Shown here: piece by piece, positions 42,790 through 50,935 of the stretch
Layout: each line of letters starts with the position of its first letter
Numbering within the stretch: position 1 is the first letter of the stretch
Assembly: GCF_028209625.1 (NCBI RefSeq)
Contig: NZ_JAQLDU010000003.1
Span: 1-64,000, forward strand
Source of the DNA: Collinsella aerofaciens
GTDB lineage: Bacteria; Actinomycetota; Coriobacteriia; Coriobacteriales; Coriobacteriaceae
Reading direction: 5' to 3'
Length of the DNA stretch: 64,000 bases
Notes under the pieces: generated by a model
The model's database searches: none
What the model saw: the letters and a program-made list of their open reading frames with translations, nothing else
Told to the model about the DNA's origin: nothing
Made by a program: the position numbers and the translations under genes

Positions 42790-42832
42790 AAAAAGCGGGC
42801 CGCGCCGATGGGTTTCCGGCGCGGCCCGCTTT
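42790..42832 (-). terminator. Terminator of the dehydrogenase gene
   Basis: A perfect 15-bp stem (42792-42806 with 42818-42832). On the minus strand it ends in GCTTTTTGG. Confidence 0.88.
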
Positions 42833-42874
42833 ACATGGCGTCCGTATGGGCGAGGTGTCGCGTCAAGCGGCGGC

Positions 42875-43852
42875 CTACTTTGCGTCGTACGCCTCGGCGT
42901 CCCACCAGTCGAGCTGGGCGATGTTGCCGCGGATGTGCCGGCAGCTCTTGTGGAAGCCCTCGAGCTCGTACTCGGACAGGTCGAGCGTGTAGACCTCCTC
43001 GACGCCCTCGGCACCGATCACGCACGGCAGGGAGGTAAAGATGCCCTCCTCGCCATACTGGCCGGTCATGAGCGTGGAGGCGGAAAGCACGGCGTGCTCG
43101 TTATGCAGAACGGCAGCGCAGACGCGCGCGGCGGAGTTGGCGACGGCGTACTCGGTGCACTGCTTGCCCTGGTAGGTCACATAGCCGCCCTTACGCGCGA
43201 GCTCCTCGACCTCCATGTGGTCAAAGGCGTACTTGTCGGGGTTTTCGGCCTGAAGCTCGGTCAAGCTCTTACCGGCGATGGTTGCGGCCTTAAAGGCGGC
43301 CAGCTGGCTAAAGCCGTGCTCGCCGATCATGTAGGCGTCGACGGACTTGGGGCTCACGCCAACTTTCTTGGAGATCTCGGTGCGCAGGCGGGCCGAATCC
43401 AGGCCGCAGCCCGAGCCGATGATCTTCTTGGGATCGTAGCCGGTCAGGTGCCACAGCTCGGTGCACACGACGTCGCAGGGGTTGGAGATGCTCACGAAGA
43501 TGCCGTCAAAGCCGGCGTCGACGATGCGCTTGGCAAAGGTGCGGGCGGCGTCGGTGGTAAAGAACAGCTCGCCGTCGCGGTTGCCGGCGGCCAGCGCGAC
43601 CTTGCCGGCGGCGTTGACGATGACGTCGCAGCAGGCCAGCTCCTCGTAGTGGTCGTAGCAGTTGACGATCTTGGTGTTGTACGGGACAAACGAAAGGGAG
43701 TCGCGCAGGTCCTGGACCTCGGACGTCACCTTGGCCTCGTTGATATCGCATAGGTACAGCTCATCGGCAATGCCCTGCATGAGCAGGCTGTTGGCGACAT
43801 GTGCTCCTACGTGGCCCTGGCCGACCACACCGATCTTACGCGTCTGGTACAT
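42875..43852 (-). CDS. L-lactate / L-2-hydroxyacid dehydrogenase family protein
   Basis: 325 residues. The NAD fold starts IGVVGQGHVGAHVANSLL, with the acidic LCDINE at the end of strand 2. Other LDH/MDH-family sites are SISNPCDVV, GSGCGLDSARLR and the catalytic His in GEHGFSQ. Typical lactate dehydrogenases have GEHGDS, and the segment before the substrate Arg reads AAGKVALAAGNRDG instead of the usual form. It may therefore prefer a bulkier 2-oxo acid, as 2-hydroxyisocaproate dehydrogenases do. ATG 43852 has GAAAGGA 8 nt upstream; a 13-codon extension is less likely. Promoter at 43890-43918. Confidence 0.82.
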   Translation of the reverse strand: MYQTRKIGVVGQGHVGAHVANSLLMQGIADELYLCDINEAKVTSEVQDLRDSLSFVPYNTKIVNCYDHYEELACCDVIVNAAGKVALAAGNRDGELFFTTDAARTFAKRIVDAGFDGIFVSISNPCDVVCTELWHLTGYDPKKIIGSGCGLDSARLRTEISKKVGVSPKSVDAYMIGEHGFSQLAAFKAATIAGKSLTELQAENPDKYAFDHMEVEELARKGGYVTYQGKQCTEYAVANSAARVCAAVLHNEHAVLSASTLMTGQYGEEGIFTSLPCVIGAEGVEEVYTLDLSEYELEGFHKSCRHIRGNIAQLDWWDAEAYDAK

Positions 43853-43889
43853 ATATGTATCCTTTCGGCCGAGTTTTTCGCGTCGGACC

Positions 43890-43918
43890 ATTGTAGCGTC
43901 CTGGCGTCACTTTGCTAA
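43890..43918 (-). promoter_or_regulatory. Promoter of the dehydrogenase gene
   Basis: On the minus strand TTAGCA, 17 bp, TACAAT, 38 bp upstream of the ATG. Confidence 0.6.
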
Positions 43919-43929
43919 GCTAAAGTGCC

Positions 43930-44034
43930 GTAGATTTTTGGGACATGCCTTTATTTCTACTTTTACGGCGTTTTAGGACGAACAGTGCCCGGATGGTCGA
44001 AAGGTAGAAATTAAGGCATGTCCCAAAAATCTAC
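43930..44034. repeat. Long inverted repeat, 31-bp arms
   Basis: 43930-43960 pairs with 44004-44034 at 30 of 31 positions. Arms contain TTTTTGGGACATGCC. The loop is 43 nt. It lies between the divergent dehydrogenase and metA genes, so it is not a simple terminator. Confidence 0.9.
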
Positions 44035-44107
44035 CGCTGGGGGATGTGCTCGCGCGGATGGGGTCGCTCGTTGTACCATAGCTGCAACTGACTCGTTAGG
44101 AGCTTCC

Positions 44108-45034
44108 ATGCCCATTCGCATTCCCGACGCCCTCCCTGCCGCCGCGCAGCTCGAGAGCGAGAACATCTTTGTCATGACCGAGTACCGCGCGCTGCACCAG
44201 GACATCCGTCCGCTGCGCGTGCTCATCCTCAACCTCATGCCCACCAAGATCGCCACCGAGACGCAGATCATGCGTAAGCTCTCCAACACGCCGCTGCAGG
44301 TGGAGGTGGACCTGCTGCGCACCAAGACGCACGAGGCCACGCATGTGAGCGCCGGCCACCTGGAGACGTTCTACCGCACGTTCGATGACATCCGCGACAT
44401 CCACTACGACGGGCTGATCATCACGGGCGCGCCGGTGGAGCAGATGCCGTTTGAAGAGGTCGACTACTGGCCCGAGCTCTGCCAGATCATGGACTGGTCC
44501 ACCACGCACGTGCACTCCACGCTGCACATTTGCTGGGGCGCGCAGGCGGGGCTCTACCATCATTACGGCATTCAGAAGTACGACCTGCCGGCAAAGGCGA
44601 GCGGCGTCTTTGAGCATTACCTGGTAAAGCCGCAAAGCCCGCTGGTCCGCGGCTTTGACGACTGTTTCTATGCTGTGCATTCGCGCAACACCGATGTGCG
44701 CCGCGAGGACGTGGAAGCCGAGCCGCAGCTTGAGGTCGTGGCCGTGTCCGACGAGGTGGGCCTGTACATCGTCAAGTCGACCGACAGCCGCCGTTTCTTT
44801 GTCTTTGGACATCCCGAGTACGATACCGATACGCTGCGCCTAGAGTACGAGCGCGACGTGAAGCGCGGGCTTGATCCCGAGGTGCCGGCCCATTACTTCC
44901 CGGGCGACGACCCTACCGCCGAGCCGCGCAACGTCTGGCGCAGCCAGGCTCAGCTGTTCTACACCAACTGGCTCAACTACTACGTCTACCAGACCACGCC
45001 CTACGACCTGGCCCGCGCCGGCGAGGAGCACTAG
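44108..45034 (+). CDS. metA: Homoserine O-acyltransferase MetA
   Basis: 308 residues, full length. The nucleophile Cys142 is in [10 protein letters not shown], with the His/Glu partners later in [11 protein letters not shown]. Residue 111 is Glu (TGAPVEQM). In this family Glu111 goes with acetyl-CoA and Gly111 with succinyl-CoA, so the product is predicted to be O-acetylhomoserine. It starts methionine synthesis from homoserine in the cytoplasm. TTAGGAG precedes ATG 44108. No SAM riboswitch is visible in the 73 bp between the inverted repeat and the gene. Confidence 0.94.
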   Translation: MPIRIPDALPAAAQLESENIFVMTEYRALHQDIRPLRVLILNLMPTKIATETQIMRKLSNTPLQVEVDLLRTKTHEATHVSAGHLETFYRTFDDIRDIHYDGLIITGAPVEQMPFEEVDYWPELCQIMDWSTTHVHSTLHICWGAQAGLYHHYGIQKYDLPAKASGVFEHYLVKPQSPLVRGFDDCFYAVHSRNTDVRREDVEAEPQLEVVAVSDEVGLYIVKSTDSRRFFVFGHPEYDTDTLRLEYERDVKRGLDPEVPAHYFPGDDPTAEPRNVWRSQAQLFYTNWLNYYVYQTTPYDLARAGEEH

Positions 45035-45065
45035 ACTTCGCTCGTGTAACGAGGCGCGCCAGCGG

Positions 45066-45662
45066 TTAGGCGCTGATGATGTTGGGTAGCGGCAGGTCGT
45101 GGACGTCTGCGGGGACGTGGTCGACGCGCTGCTCTTCAAAGGCGATGCCGATGATGTGGCAGTCGGGACGAAGCGTGGGCAGGTAGCGGTCGTAGCAGCC
45201 GCCGCCGTAGCCCAGGCGCGCGCCGGCGCGGTCGAAAGCCACGAGCGGCACGACGATCATGTCGAGAGCTTCGGCAGGCACAATGGGGAAGCGGCTGCTG
45301 TCGATGTCCGTGGCCGCAAAGGCCCGCGTGGGGTGGGCGATAAACGTAGCCGCGTCCGCGTCGCCGGCAGCAACTGCCCGCATACACATGCGCTGGCCAC
45401 AAGCTGCGGCGTCTGTTGCCGAGAGCATGCACGGATAGGCCACGCGCCAGCCACGTTTGGCGGCAGCTGCGGCAAACGCGGCTGAGTCGACTTCGGAACC
45501 CATCGCGGCATAGACGGCAACGGTGTGCGGCGCCGCGGCATCCAAGCGGCCCAGCAGCTCAACCAGCCGCGCACAGATATCAGCAGACTTCGCCGCCCGC
45601 AAGTCCAAATCAAGAGCATCGCGCCGAGCAATCACCGCCCGCCGCAACTCAGCCTTGTCCAT
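45066..45662 (-). CDS. 5-formyltetrahydrofolate cyclo-ligase
   Basis: 198 residues. DKAELRRAVIARRDAL at the N terminus, VAVYAAMGSEVD, and the ATP/folate-site signature GARLGYGGGCYDRYLP near the C terminus identify the family. It converts 5-formyl-THF to 5,10-methenyl-THF with ATP. ATG 45662 has AGAGGAAG upstream; a 27-codon extension would run into the family A repeat and is rejected. Convergent with metA. Confidence 0.9.
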   Translation of the reverse strand: MDKAELRRAVIARRDALDLDLRAAKSADICARLVELLGRLDAAAPHTVAVYAAMGSEVDSAAFAAAAAKRGWRVAYPCMLSATDAAACGQRMCMRAVAAGDADAATFIAHPTRAFAATDIDSSRFPIVPAEALDMIVVPLVAFDRAGARLGYGGGCYDRYLPTLRPDCHIIGIAFEEQRVDHVPADVHDLPLPNIISA

Positions 45663-45680
45663 CCCGGCTTCCTCTCCCAA

Positions 45681-45720
45681 ACCTACCAAAAAGGGCAGGT
45701 TTATTTTGGCAGGTTTTATC
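45681..45720. repeat. Dispersed 40-bp hairpin repeat, family A copy 3 (inverted)
   Basis: Reverse orientation relative to 35240 and 37373; starts ACCTACCAAAAAGGGCAGGT and ends GGCAGGTTTTATC. The CCAGATAAAACC flank seen at the other copies is also present. Confidence 0.8.
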
Positions 45721-45734
45721 TGGGCAAATGTCGA

Positions 45735-45771
45735 AACCACCACAAAGGTGCCTGTCCCCTTTGTGGTGGTT
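45735..45771. repeat. Short palindromic element, family B copy 2
   Basis: A perfect 14-bp stem AACCACCACAAAGG/CCTTTGTGGTGGTT around TGCCTGTCC. It follows the family A copy by 14 bp and may terminate hicB transcripts. Confidence 0.85.
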
Positions 45772-45789
45772 TTGGCCCATGCGTTAACG

Positions 45790-46119
45790 CTATAACGCCG
45801 CGGCGATTGCTTCGGTCACAAACTTATTGAGTGACTCGCCCTTCTTTGCCGCCGCCAGTGCTGCCTGCTTGTGAAGCTCGGAGCCTGTTCTCACATTGAA
45901 CGAGCCCTTAAAAGCCCGCTCTGGTTCCTTGCCCTTTTCGGCACAAAACTCAAGGTAATCGTCGACGGCGTCGTGGAAGCATTGCTCCACTTCTTCAGCC
46001 GTGGAGCCTTCAAATACAATTGCGTCCCTAATGCCGGCGACCATACCTGTTAGTACATGCTGCTCGGCATCGAACTCGACTGGGGCGAAATAGCCCTTGT
46101 ATGCCAAAACGTTACTCAT
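45790..46119 (-). CDS. hicB: HicB-family antitoxin
   Basis: 109 residues. The N-terminal HicB fold has LAYKGYFAPVEFDAEQHVL and a G-x-x-x-AIVFEGSTAEEVEQCF segment; the C-terminal ribbon-helix-helix or HTH-like tail reads FNVRTGSELHKQAALAAAK. It should bind HicA and repress the operon. ATG 46119 has GGAGGCAGTC upstream and overlaps the end of hicA by 8 bp, so the pair is translationally coupled, toxin first. Confidence 0.88.
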   Translation of the reverse strand: MSNVLAYKGYFAPVEFDAEQHVLTGMVAGIRDAIVFEGSTAEEVEQCFHDAVDDYLEFCAEKGKEPERAFKGSFNVRTGSELHKQAALAAAKKGESLNKFVTEAIAAAL

Positions 46120-46375
46120 GACTGCCTCCGACATCCTGCAGAAATCGAACGATGTTTCGAATTGTCCCCGCTGTCAATTCGTCAGATGGATGAGGCGCGT
46201 GCATCACGAACATCCTGCCATCTGAGGGCCTGTAGAAGCGAATGCGCGATCCGGATGTCTTGCCTTTGCTGTCCATTTCAAAGCCATATGAGGCCATGAC
46301 TTTTAAAAAATCGGCATACCGATACGTCGAAGGGCAGCTAAACAGTTGGGCGATGAGTTTATCGGCTCGAGTCAT
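46112..46375 (-). CDS. hicA: HicA-family toxin
   Basis: 87 residues. The double-stranded-RNA-binding-like fold is suggested by YADFLKVMASYGFEMDSKG, SGSRIRFYRP and PHPSDELTAGTIRNIVRFL. HicA toxins cleave mRNA on the ribosome. The catalytic His usually found in a GSHHI-type motif is Arg here (GSRIRF). This is seen in some HicA-like subgroups, but it makes nuclease activity uncertain. It heads the operon; ATAGAAC boxes at 46439-46465 lie in its promoter region. Confidence 0.78.
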   Translation of the reverse strand: MTRADKLIAQLFSCPSTYRYADFLKVMASYGFEMDSKGKTSGSRIRFYRPSDGRMFVMHAPHPSDELTAGTIRNIVRFLQDVGGSHE

Positions 46376-46438
46376 CCTGCCTCACATTCTGCAACTATAT
46401 TCTAGTTGCAATTTAGATCCGATGCAATCACCCATACT

Positions 46439-46465
46439 ATAGAACATGTGTACGTATAGAACAAG
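46439..46465. promoter_or_regulatory. Two ATAGAACA boxes upstream of hicA
   Basis: ATAGAACATG (46439-46448) and ATAGAACAAG (46456-46465), 17 bp apart. They resemble the 10-bp boxes before SIS paralogue 3 (41391-41472). Confidence 0.4.
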
Positions 46466-46471
46466 TGTTCG

Positions 46472-46508
46472 AACCACTACAAAGGGGCCTGTCCCCTTTG
46501 TAGTGGTT
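46472..46508. repeat. Short palindromic element, family B copy 3
   Basis: A perfect 16-bp stem, 46472-46487 with 46493-46508, loop CCTGT. One arm position differs from the other copies (CCACTAC for CCACCAC) and the opposite arm has the matching change (GTAGTGG), so the stem is preserved. Confidence 0.88.
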
Positions 46509-46521
46509 TTGCTTGCTGTGG

Positions 46522-49500
46522 TTAGCCCATCAGGTCGACTACGTTAAAGCCGGCGTTGCTCTTGGCGATGACGTCTCGGCCGCCAAAGACGCAGGTGGGC
46601 GACTCGGCTGCGATGCGCGTTACGTCGGTGCCGAGCGAGCGCAGCTCACCGGGCGTGGCGGCGAGCATCTGGGCGCGACGCTCCTCGCGCGCATGCGGAT
46701 CGAGCCCGGCCAGGTAGGTCGTGTTGCGGCGCTTGGTGAGCGCATAGGGCTTCACCGGCGCGTCCATGCCGCTCACGCAGCTCACGATAAAGCCCTCAAA
46801 GGCGGCCTCGTCGGGCTCAAAGCGGCCAAGCCATGCGCCTGCACGCTCCACGCGCTCAATCGAAGGGTCAATCGCCGGGTCGCGGTAGGTGTAGAACGCC
46901 GTCTGGCGCTCGCCGGCTGCGCGGAATCCGCAGCCGTATGCACCGCCCTTCACGCGAATCTCGTTCCACAGGTAATCGTAGGAGAGCGCGTTGGCAGCCA
47001 CGGCCCAAGCGCCTGTCACGTCAAGCCCCAAGCGACGCGGGTCGCACGCGCTTGCCGCAAAGCAGATGTCGCTGGGGATGACAAAAGCCTCGTGGCGATT
47101 GCACGGCGTCGGCACCACGAGCGCGTCGCGGTCGGCATCGGCGCCGTCGCCCGCGCCAAGCCCCAGGTTACCCGCGGCATCCCAGTACGCGTCAAAGTCC
47201 TCGTCGCTGCCGGTAAAGCTCGCCATGCAGCCGTCGACCACAAAGATACGACCTGCCAACTCGGCAAGCTTGGCGCGCAGGTCGTCCAGTCGCTCGTCAA
47301 AGTGGTCGAGCAGATCGCGCAGGAACAGGTAGAAGTCCACGCCCGAAAGCTGCTCGCGCACCACGACCGAAGGCGAGCTGTAGCTCATCGCGCGACCGAG
47401 CGCCGCCGAGTGACCGTTGTTGATAAAGCCCTGCTCAAGCCCAATGCGAATCTGCGTGAGCACGTCGCGCACGCGGTCGGCGTCGGCATCTGCCAAAAGC
47501 GTGCTCGACCATACCTCGCGCGGCAGACTCGCCAGTGCATCGATCTTCTCGGACAGGGCGCCGGCGCTCACCAGCAGGTAGGGGCGCACGCCGTCCACTT
47601 CGGGCTGGGTCATGACTTCGGTCGTAAAGCTCAAAAAGCCCAGCTTGCCAGCGAGCAAGTTATCGAGTTCCTCGGCCGAGTGCTCGCGCGTGGGCAGCTG
47701 CTTAAGCAGGCGGCAGAGCAGCGTCACATAGGGCAGGTCCTCAAACGCGACGCAGCTCAGGTCGAAATACTGCATGGCGTAGGCCAGACGGTTGGTGGGG
47801 ATGCCGTGGCGCAGGCAGGGGATGGGTGCGGTGGTGTCCACGACCAGTGGCGGCTCAGGGCGCGCCTCGCCAATGTCGGACACGCGCAGGCGTGGCAGCG
47901 TGGCCTTGGCCTCGGGCGTGTCCTCGGCTTCCTGCGCGGCGCGCAGCGCGGCCGTGCGCTCGGCCACATCGGCCAGCTCGGCATCGGTCATGGCATCGCG
48001 CTTGGCTGCCAGCTCGGCGGCCTCGGCACCCTCCGAGCCGGGACCGGCGTCCACCGGCACCAGCTCGACCAGCGCCATGTGGTCGTTTTCCAGCACGAGC
48101 TCGCGCAGCAGGTCCTCAAAGTAGCTACCGTCTAGCTCGCCACGCAGCTCCTCGTACACCGGGCCGTACTTGAGCGCCAGCGTCGCGGCGTCGTCATCGT
48201 AGAGCCACGTGCTCAGCGCGTCGCACGCAATGGCCACGCCGTCGGCAATGCCGTAGTCGCGCTGGCGCAGGTCGTATTCGTTGCTGCTGATGATGGCTTC
48301 CAGGCGCTTACGCGGAACGCCGTGCTCGCACAGGTCGCGGCAGGCGTCCTGGAACACGCGGCGCAGCTCGCGCGCCACGCCGGGCTGCGCGTTTTGCAAC
48401 ATGATGAGCTCGTAGGGCTGCAGGCTCTCGGCCGCGGTGTAGCTCACCACGTTGCCGCCCAGGCCGGCGGCCAGAATGGTCTTCTTAACCGGTGCTTCGT
48501 TGGAACCCAGCAGCGCCTCGAACAGGATGTCCGCCGCGATCGTGCGCTTGCGATCGAGCGCGCCGCCCAGCACCAGGCCCAGGCCCACCAGGGCGTTCTC
48601 GGGTGTGGTGGCCATCTTGACGCGCTTGTACTCGCAGGTCACGGGCGCCTGCACGTCCAGCGGATTGGGCGCCAGCGCGGACGGGTCCTCGCCGGCGGCG
48701 ACGGCAGCGTCCATGCGGCGGCTCGCGGCACTCGGCTGCGACAGATAACGCTCGTCCAAAAAGGCCAGTGCGCGGTCCACGTCCAGGTCGCCGTAGAGCG
48801 TGATGTAGGAGTTGGAAGGATTGTAGTGGCGCGCATGCGTGTCCAGGAACTGCTCGTAGGTGAGCGCGGGAATCGCGCGCGGGTCGCCGCCACTTTCGTG
48901 CGCATAGGCGGTGTCGGGATAGAGCGCGGCGTTGACGGCGTCGTCCAGCACGCTCATGGGATCGGACAGCGCACCCTTCATCTCGTTGAATACCACGCCG
49001 TTATAGCGCAGCGTGCCCTCGCGCAGGCTCGCGGAGCTGTCGCTGCCCTCGATCTCGACGCTCTCCGGCAGGTCCAGCTCGTAGTGCCAGCCCTCCTGCT
49101 CAAAAATGGTGGGCTTGGTATAGATGGCCGGGTTGAACACCGCGTCCAGATACACGTCCATCAGGTTGTACAGATCCTGCTCGTTGGTGGTGGCGACAGG
49201 GTAGATGGTTTTGTCGGGGTAGGTCATGGCGTTGAGAAACGTCTGCATGGAGCTCTTGATCAGGTCGACGAACGGCTCCTTGACGGGGAACTTGGCCGAC
49301 CCGCACAGTACCGAGTGCTCGAGAATATGGAACACGCCGGTAGAATCGGCCGGCGGCGTCTTAAAGCCAATGGCAAAGGCCTTGTTCTCGTCGTCGCACG
49401 CCAGGTACAGCAGGCGCGCGCCCGATGCGGTGTGGCGCAGCACGTAGGCGTCCGAGTCGAGCTCGGGCACGGTCTCGCAGCGCTCGACGGCAAAGCCGTG

Positions 49501-49566
49501 GCAGGTAGTGCCGGGCACCAGCAGTGCGGCGGCAGCGGCGCGCGGGTCGGTTGAGGTGGTGGGCAT
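46522..49566 (-). CDS. M16C-family zinc protease (insulinase/presequence protease type)
   Basis: 1014 residues. The inverted zinc motif HILEH (His80, Glu83, His84) is followed by a downstream Glu in the ENEQDLY-like TTNEQDLYNLMDVYLDAV segment. The protein has the four-domain layout of PreP/Cym1-like M16C enzymes: catalytic half, long helical linker near residues 500-570 and an inactive second half. These clamshell enzymes degrade peptides of up to about 60 residues. No signal peptide. ATG 49566 has AAAGGAGACTGC upstream. Monocistronic on the minus strand. Confidence 0.9.
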   Translation of the reverse strand: MPTTSTDPRAAAAALLVPGTTCHGFAVERCETVPELDSDAYVLRHTASGARLLYLACDDENKAFAIGFKTPPADSTGVFHILEHSVLCGSAKFPVKEPFVDLIKSSMQTFLNAMTYPDKTIYPVATTNEQDLYNLMDVYLDAVFNPAIYTKPTIFEQEGWHYELDLPESVEIEGSDSSASLREGTLRYNGVVFNEMKGALSDPMSVLDDAVNAALYPDTAYAHESGGDPRAIPALTYEQFLDTHARHYNPSNSYITLYGDLDVDRALAFLDERYLSQPSAASRRMDAAVAAGEDPSALAPNPLDVQAPVTCEYKRVKMATTPENALVGLGLVLGGALDRKRTIAADILFEALLGSNEAPVKKTILAAGLGGNVVSYTAAESLQPYELIMLQNAQPGVARELRRVFQDACRDLCEHGVPRKRLEAIISSNEYDLRQRDYGIADGVAIACDALSTWLYDDDAATLALKYGPVYEELRGELDGSYFEDLLRELVLENDHMALVELVPVDAGPGSEGAEAAELAAKRDAMTDAELADVAERTAALRAAQEAEDTPEAKATLPRLRVSDIGEARPEPPLVVDTTAPIPCLRHGIPTNRLAYAMQYFDLSCVAFEDLPYVTLLCRLLKQLPTREHSAEELDNLLAGKLGFLSFTTEVMTQPEVDGVRPYLLVSAGALSEKIDALASLPREVWSSTLLADADADRVRDVLTQIRIGLEQGFINNGHSAALGRAMSYSSPSVVVREQLSGVDFYLFLRDLLDHFDERLDDLRAKLAELAGRIFVVDGCMASFTGSDEDFDAYWDAAGNLGLGAGDGADADRDALVVPTPCNRHEAFVIPSDICFAASACDPRRLGLDVTGAWAVAANALSYDYLWNEIRVKGGAYGCGFRAAGERQTAFYTYRDPAIDPSIERVERAGAWLGRFEPDEAAFEGFIVSCVSGMDAPVKPYALTKRRNTTYLAGLDPHAREERRAQMLAATPGELRSLGTDVTRIAAESPTCVFGGRDVIAKSNAGFNVVDLMG

Positions 49567-49701
49567 ATGCAGTCTCCTTTGACGCCCCAGCGGGGGCGAA
49601 TCGAGTCGAATCCCCGAGAGTATACCCATATGGGGCCGCGGCACTGCGGCGAACTGGAGACGATGCCGGCTGATCGTCGATCACTCGCGGTTCGCCCGCC
49701 G

Positions 49702-49882
49702 CACGAGCGTGGATATCCGGACGCGCGAGCGTGGAAAATTGGACGCTCGCCAAACGAGAGTGGATATTCGGACGAAATCGGCCGTCAAAAGTTCAAAAAC
49801 CGTCCAAATATCCACGCTCGTGCGTCAACTACGTGTCTCTCACCTCACATTCATTTCTACGACGAGGGATGACTGAGAGACA
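49702..49882. repeat. Cluster of GAGCGTGGAT-family repeats and adjoining hairpin
   Basis: Three direct ~22-bp units start at 49702, 49724 and 49753, each ending in GGACG. A fourth, inverted unit lies at 49801-49822. The DNA just after it folds as TGTCTCTCA/TGAGAGACA (49834-49842, 49874-49882) and aligns with 54932-55010. The 49567-50095 gap holds no gene. Confidence 0.75.
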
Positions 49883-50095
49883 GACAGAAGATAAAAATCA
49901 ATCGGCTTATCGGATGCATATACCGCCATCAGATTGAAGCTGTATGCGGAAATGGATGGACTCTACACCGCTTACGCAAAATAACCCCTCGTTTGCTGAA
50001 ACATTATAGGAAATGGCGTGGAGTGCTAAAAAGTTCTAATACAATATAAGTCATTTATCTATAAGCTGCTGATTCCTTGTAAAGGTATGGTTGAT

Positions 50096-50800
50096 ATGGT
50101 TGAGGCAAATAGCGTTATCCCCCTGTACAAACAGATTGTTCGTGCGCTTTCTGATTCAATCGCCAACGGCACGTACCGCCCGGGAGATAAGCTTCCGACC
50201 GAGGCGGAGCTGATCGAGCAATTTGGCGTGAGCCGAATAACGGTTCGCTCCGCAATTAAAGAAATGGAAGATGCTGGGCTTGTTGAGAGGGCCCGCGGCA
50301 AGGGCACGTTCGTTTCGTCGGACACGCAGATGTATGCCGCGGACGACCGTGAGAGCTTTACCCATTCGTGCCAGCTTGCGGGCAAACAGGCGTCTACCAG
50401 GGTTCTCGAAATGGGCTGGGACTTCCCAAGTCTGCGAGACGCGAAGTTCCTGGGCGTAGACGATACCCAAAAGGTATTGCGTAGCCGTCGTCTGCGCCTT
50501 GTGGATGGCAAGCCCACGATGCTGGAAACCAATAGCTATTCCGCTGCGCTTTCTTTTTTGGAGCATGAGTCCTTCGATGATTCGCTGATGGCGGTACTCG
50601 ATCGCCAGGGGATCAAGATGGGTCCCAACACGCGTACGCTCGAGGTCTGCTATGCGAGCGAGCTCGAGGCGGCATACCTTAACGTGGAGCTGGACTCTTC
50701 GCTGCTTCTGTTTGTCGATAGACGTTGTGCCCCAAGTGGCGAGCCGCTTTTCATCTCCCGTCAGGTGTACTGCACCGAGCGACTGAAGTTCTATTTGTAA
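50096..50800 (+). CDS. GntR/HutC-family regulator with UTRA domain
   Basis: 234 residues. PLYKQIVRALSDSIANGTY, LPTEAELIEQFGVSRITVR and the wing ARGKGTFVSS form the DNA-binding domain, followed by UTRA (LETNSYSAALSFLEHES). ATG 50096 has AAAGG about 10 nt upstream; ATG 50087 sits too close to it. It precedes the second PTS/SIS cluster and is the likely regulator. An ATTGGTCG/CGACCAAT palindrome (50812-50833) lies 11 bp after the stop. Confidence 0.87.
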   Translation: MVEANSVIPLYKQIVRALSDSIANGTYRPGDKLPTEAELIEQFGVSRITVRSAIKEMEDAGLVERARGKGTFVSSDTQMYAADDRESFTHSCQLAGKQASTRVLEMGWDFPSLRDAKFLGVDDTQKVLRSRRLRLVDGKPTMLETNSYSAALSFLEHESFDDSLMAVLDRQGIKMGPNTRTLEVCYASELEAAYLNVELDSSLLLFVDRRCAPSGEPLFISRQVYCTERLKFYL

Positions 50801-50811
50801 ATTAGAGATAG

Positions 50812-50833
50812 ATTGGTCGATTTACCGACCAAT
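50812..50833. promoter_or_regulatory. Palindrome between gntR and the PTS IIA gene
   Basis: Perfect 8-bp arms ATTGGTCG and CGACCAAT with a 6-nt loop and no U-tract. It may be an operator or a weak terminator. A possible IIA promoter follows: TTGCTA (50881-50886), 19 bp, TATAGT (50906-50911). Confidence 0.4.
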
Positions 50834-50935
50834 TGTTACCGTTCGCGGATTTGGAAAATAGACACACCACGTAGGGTAGATTGCTAATATACTTTGTTAT
50901 GACAATATAGTACGTCCTATTGGTATTGGAGAACT

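Noticed and set aside
44035..44107. Possible SAM-responsive riboswitch before metA
   Set aside because: Only 73 bp lie between the inverted repeat and the gene, and no SAM-I or SAM-II type core is visible.
49702..49822. CRISPR-like array of ~22-bp units
   Set aside because: Only three direct units with unequal spacing (0 and 7 bp), units not identical, one inverted copy, and no cas genes nearby.
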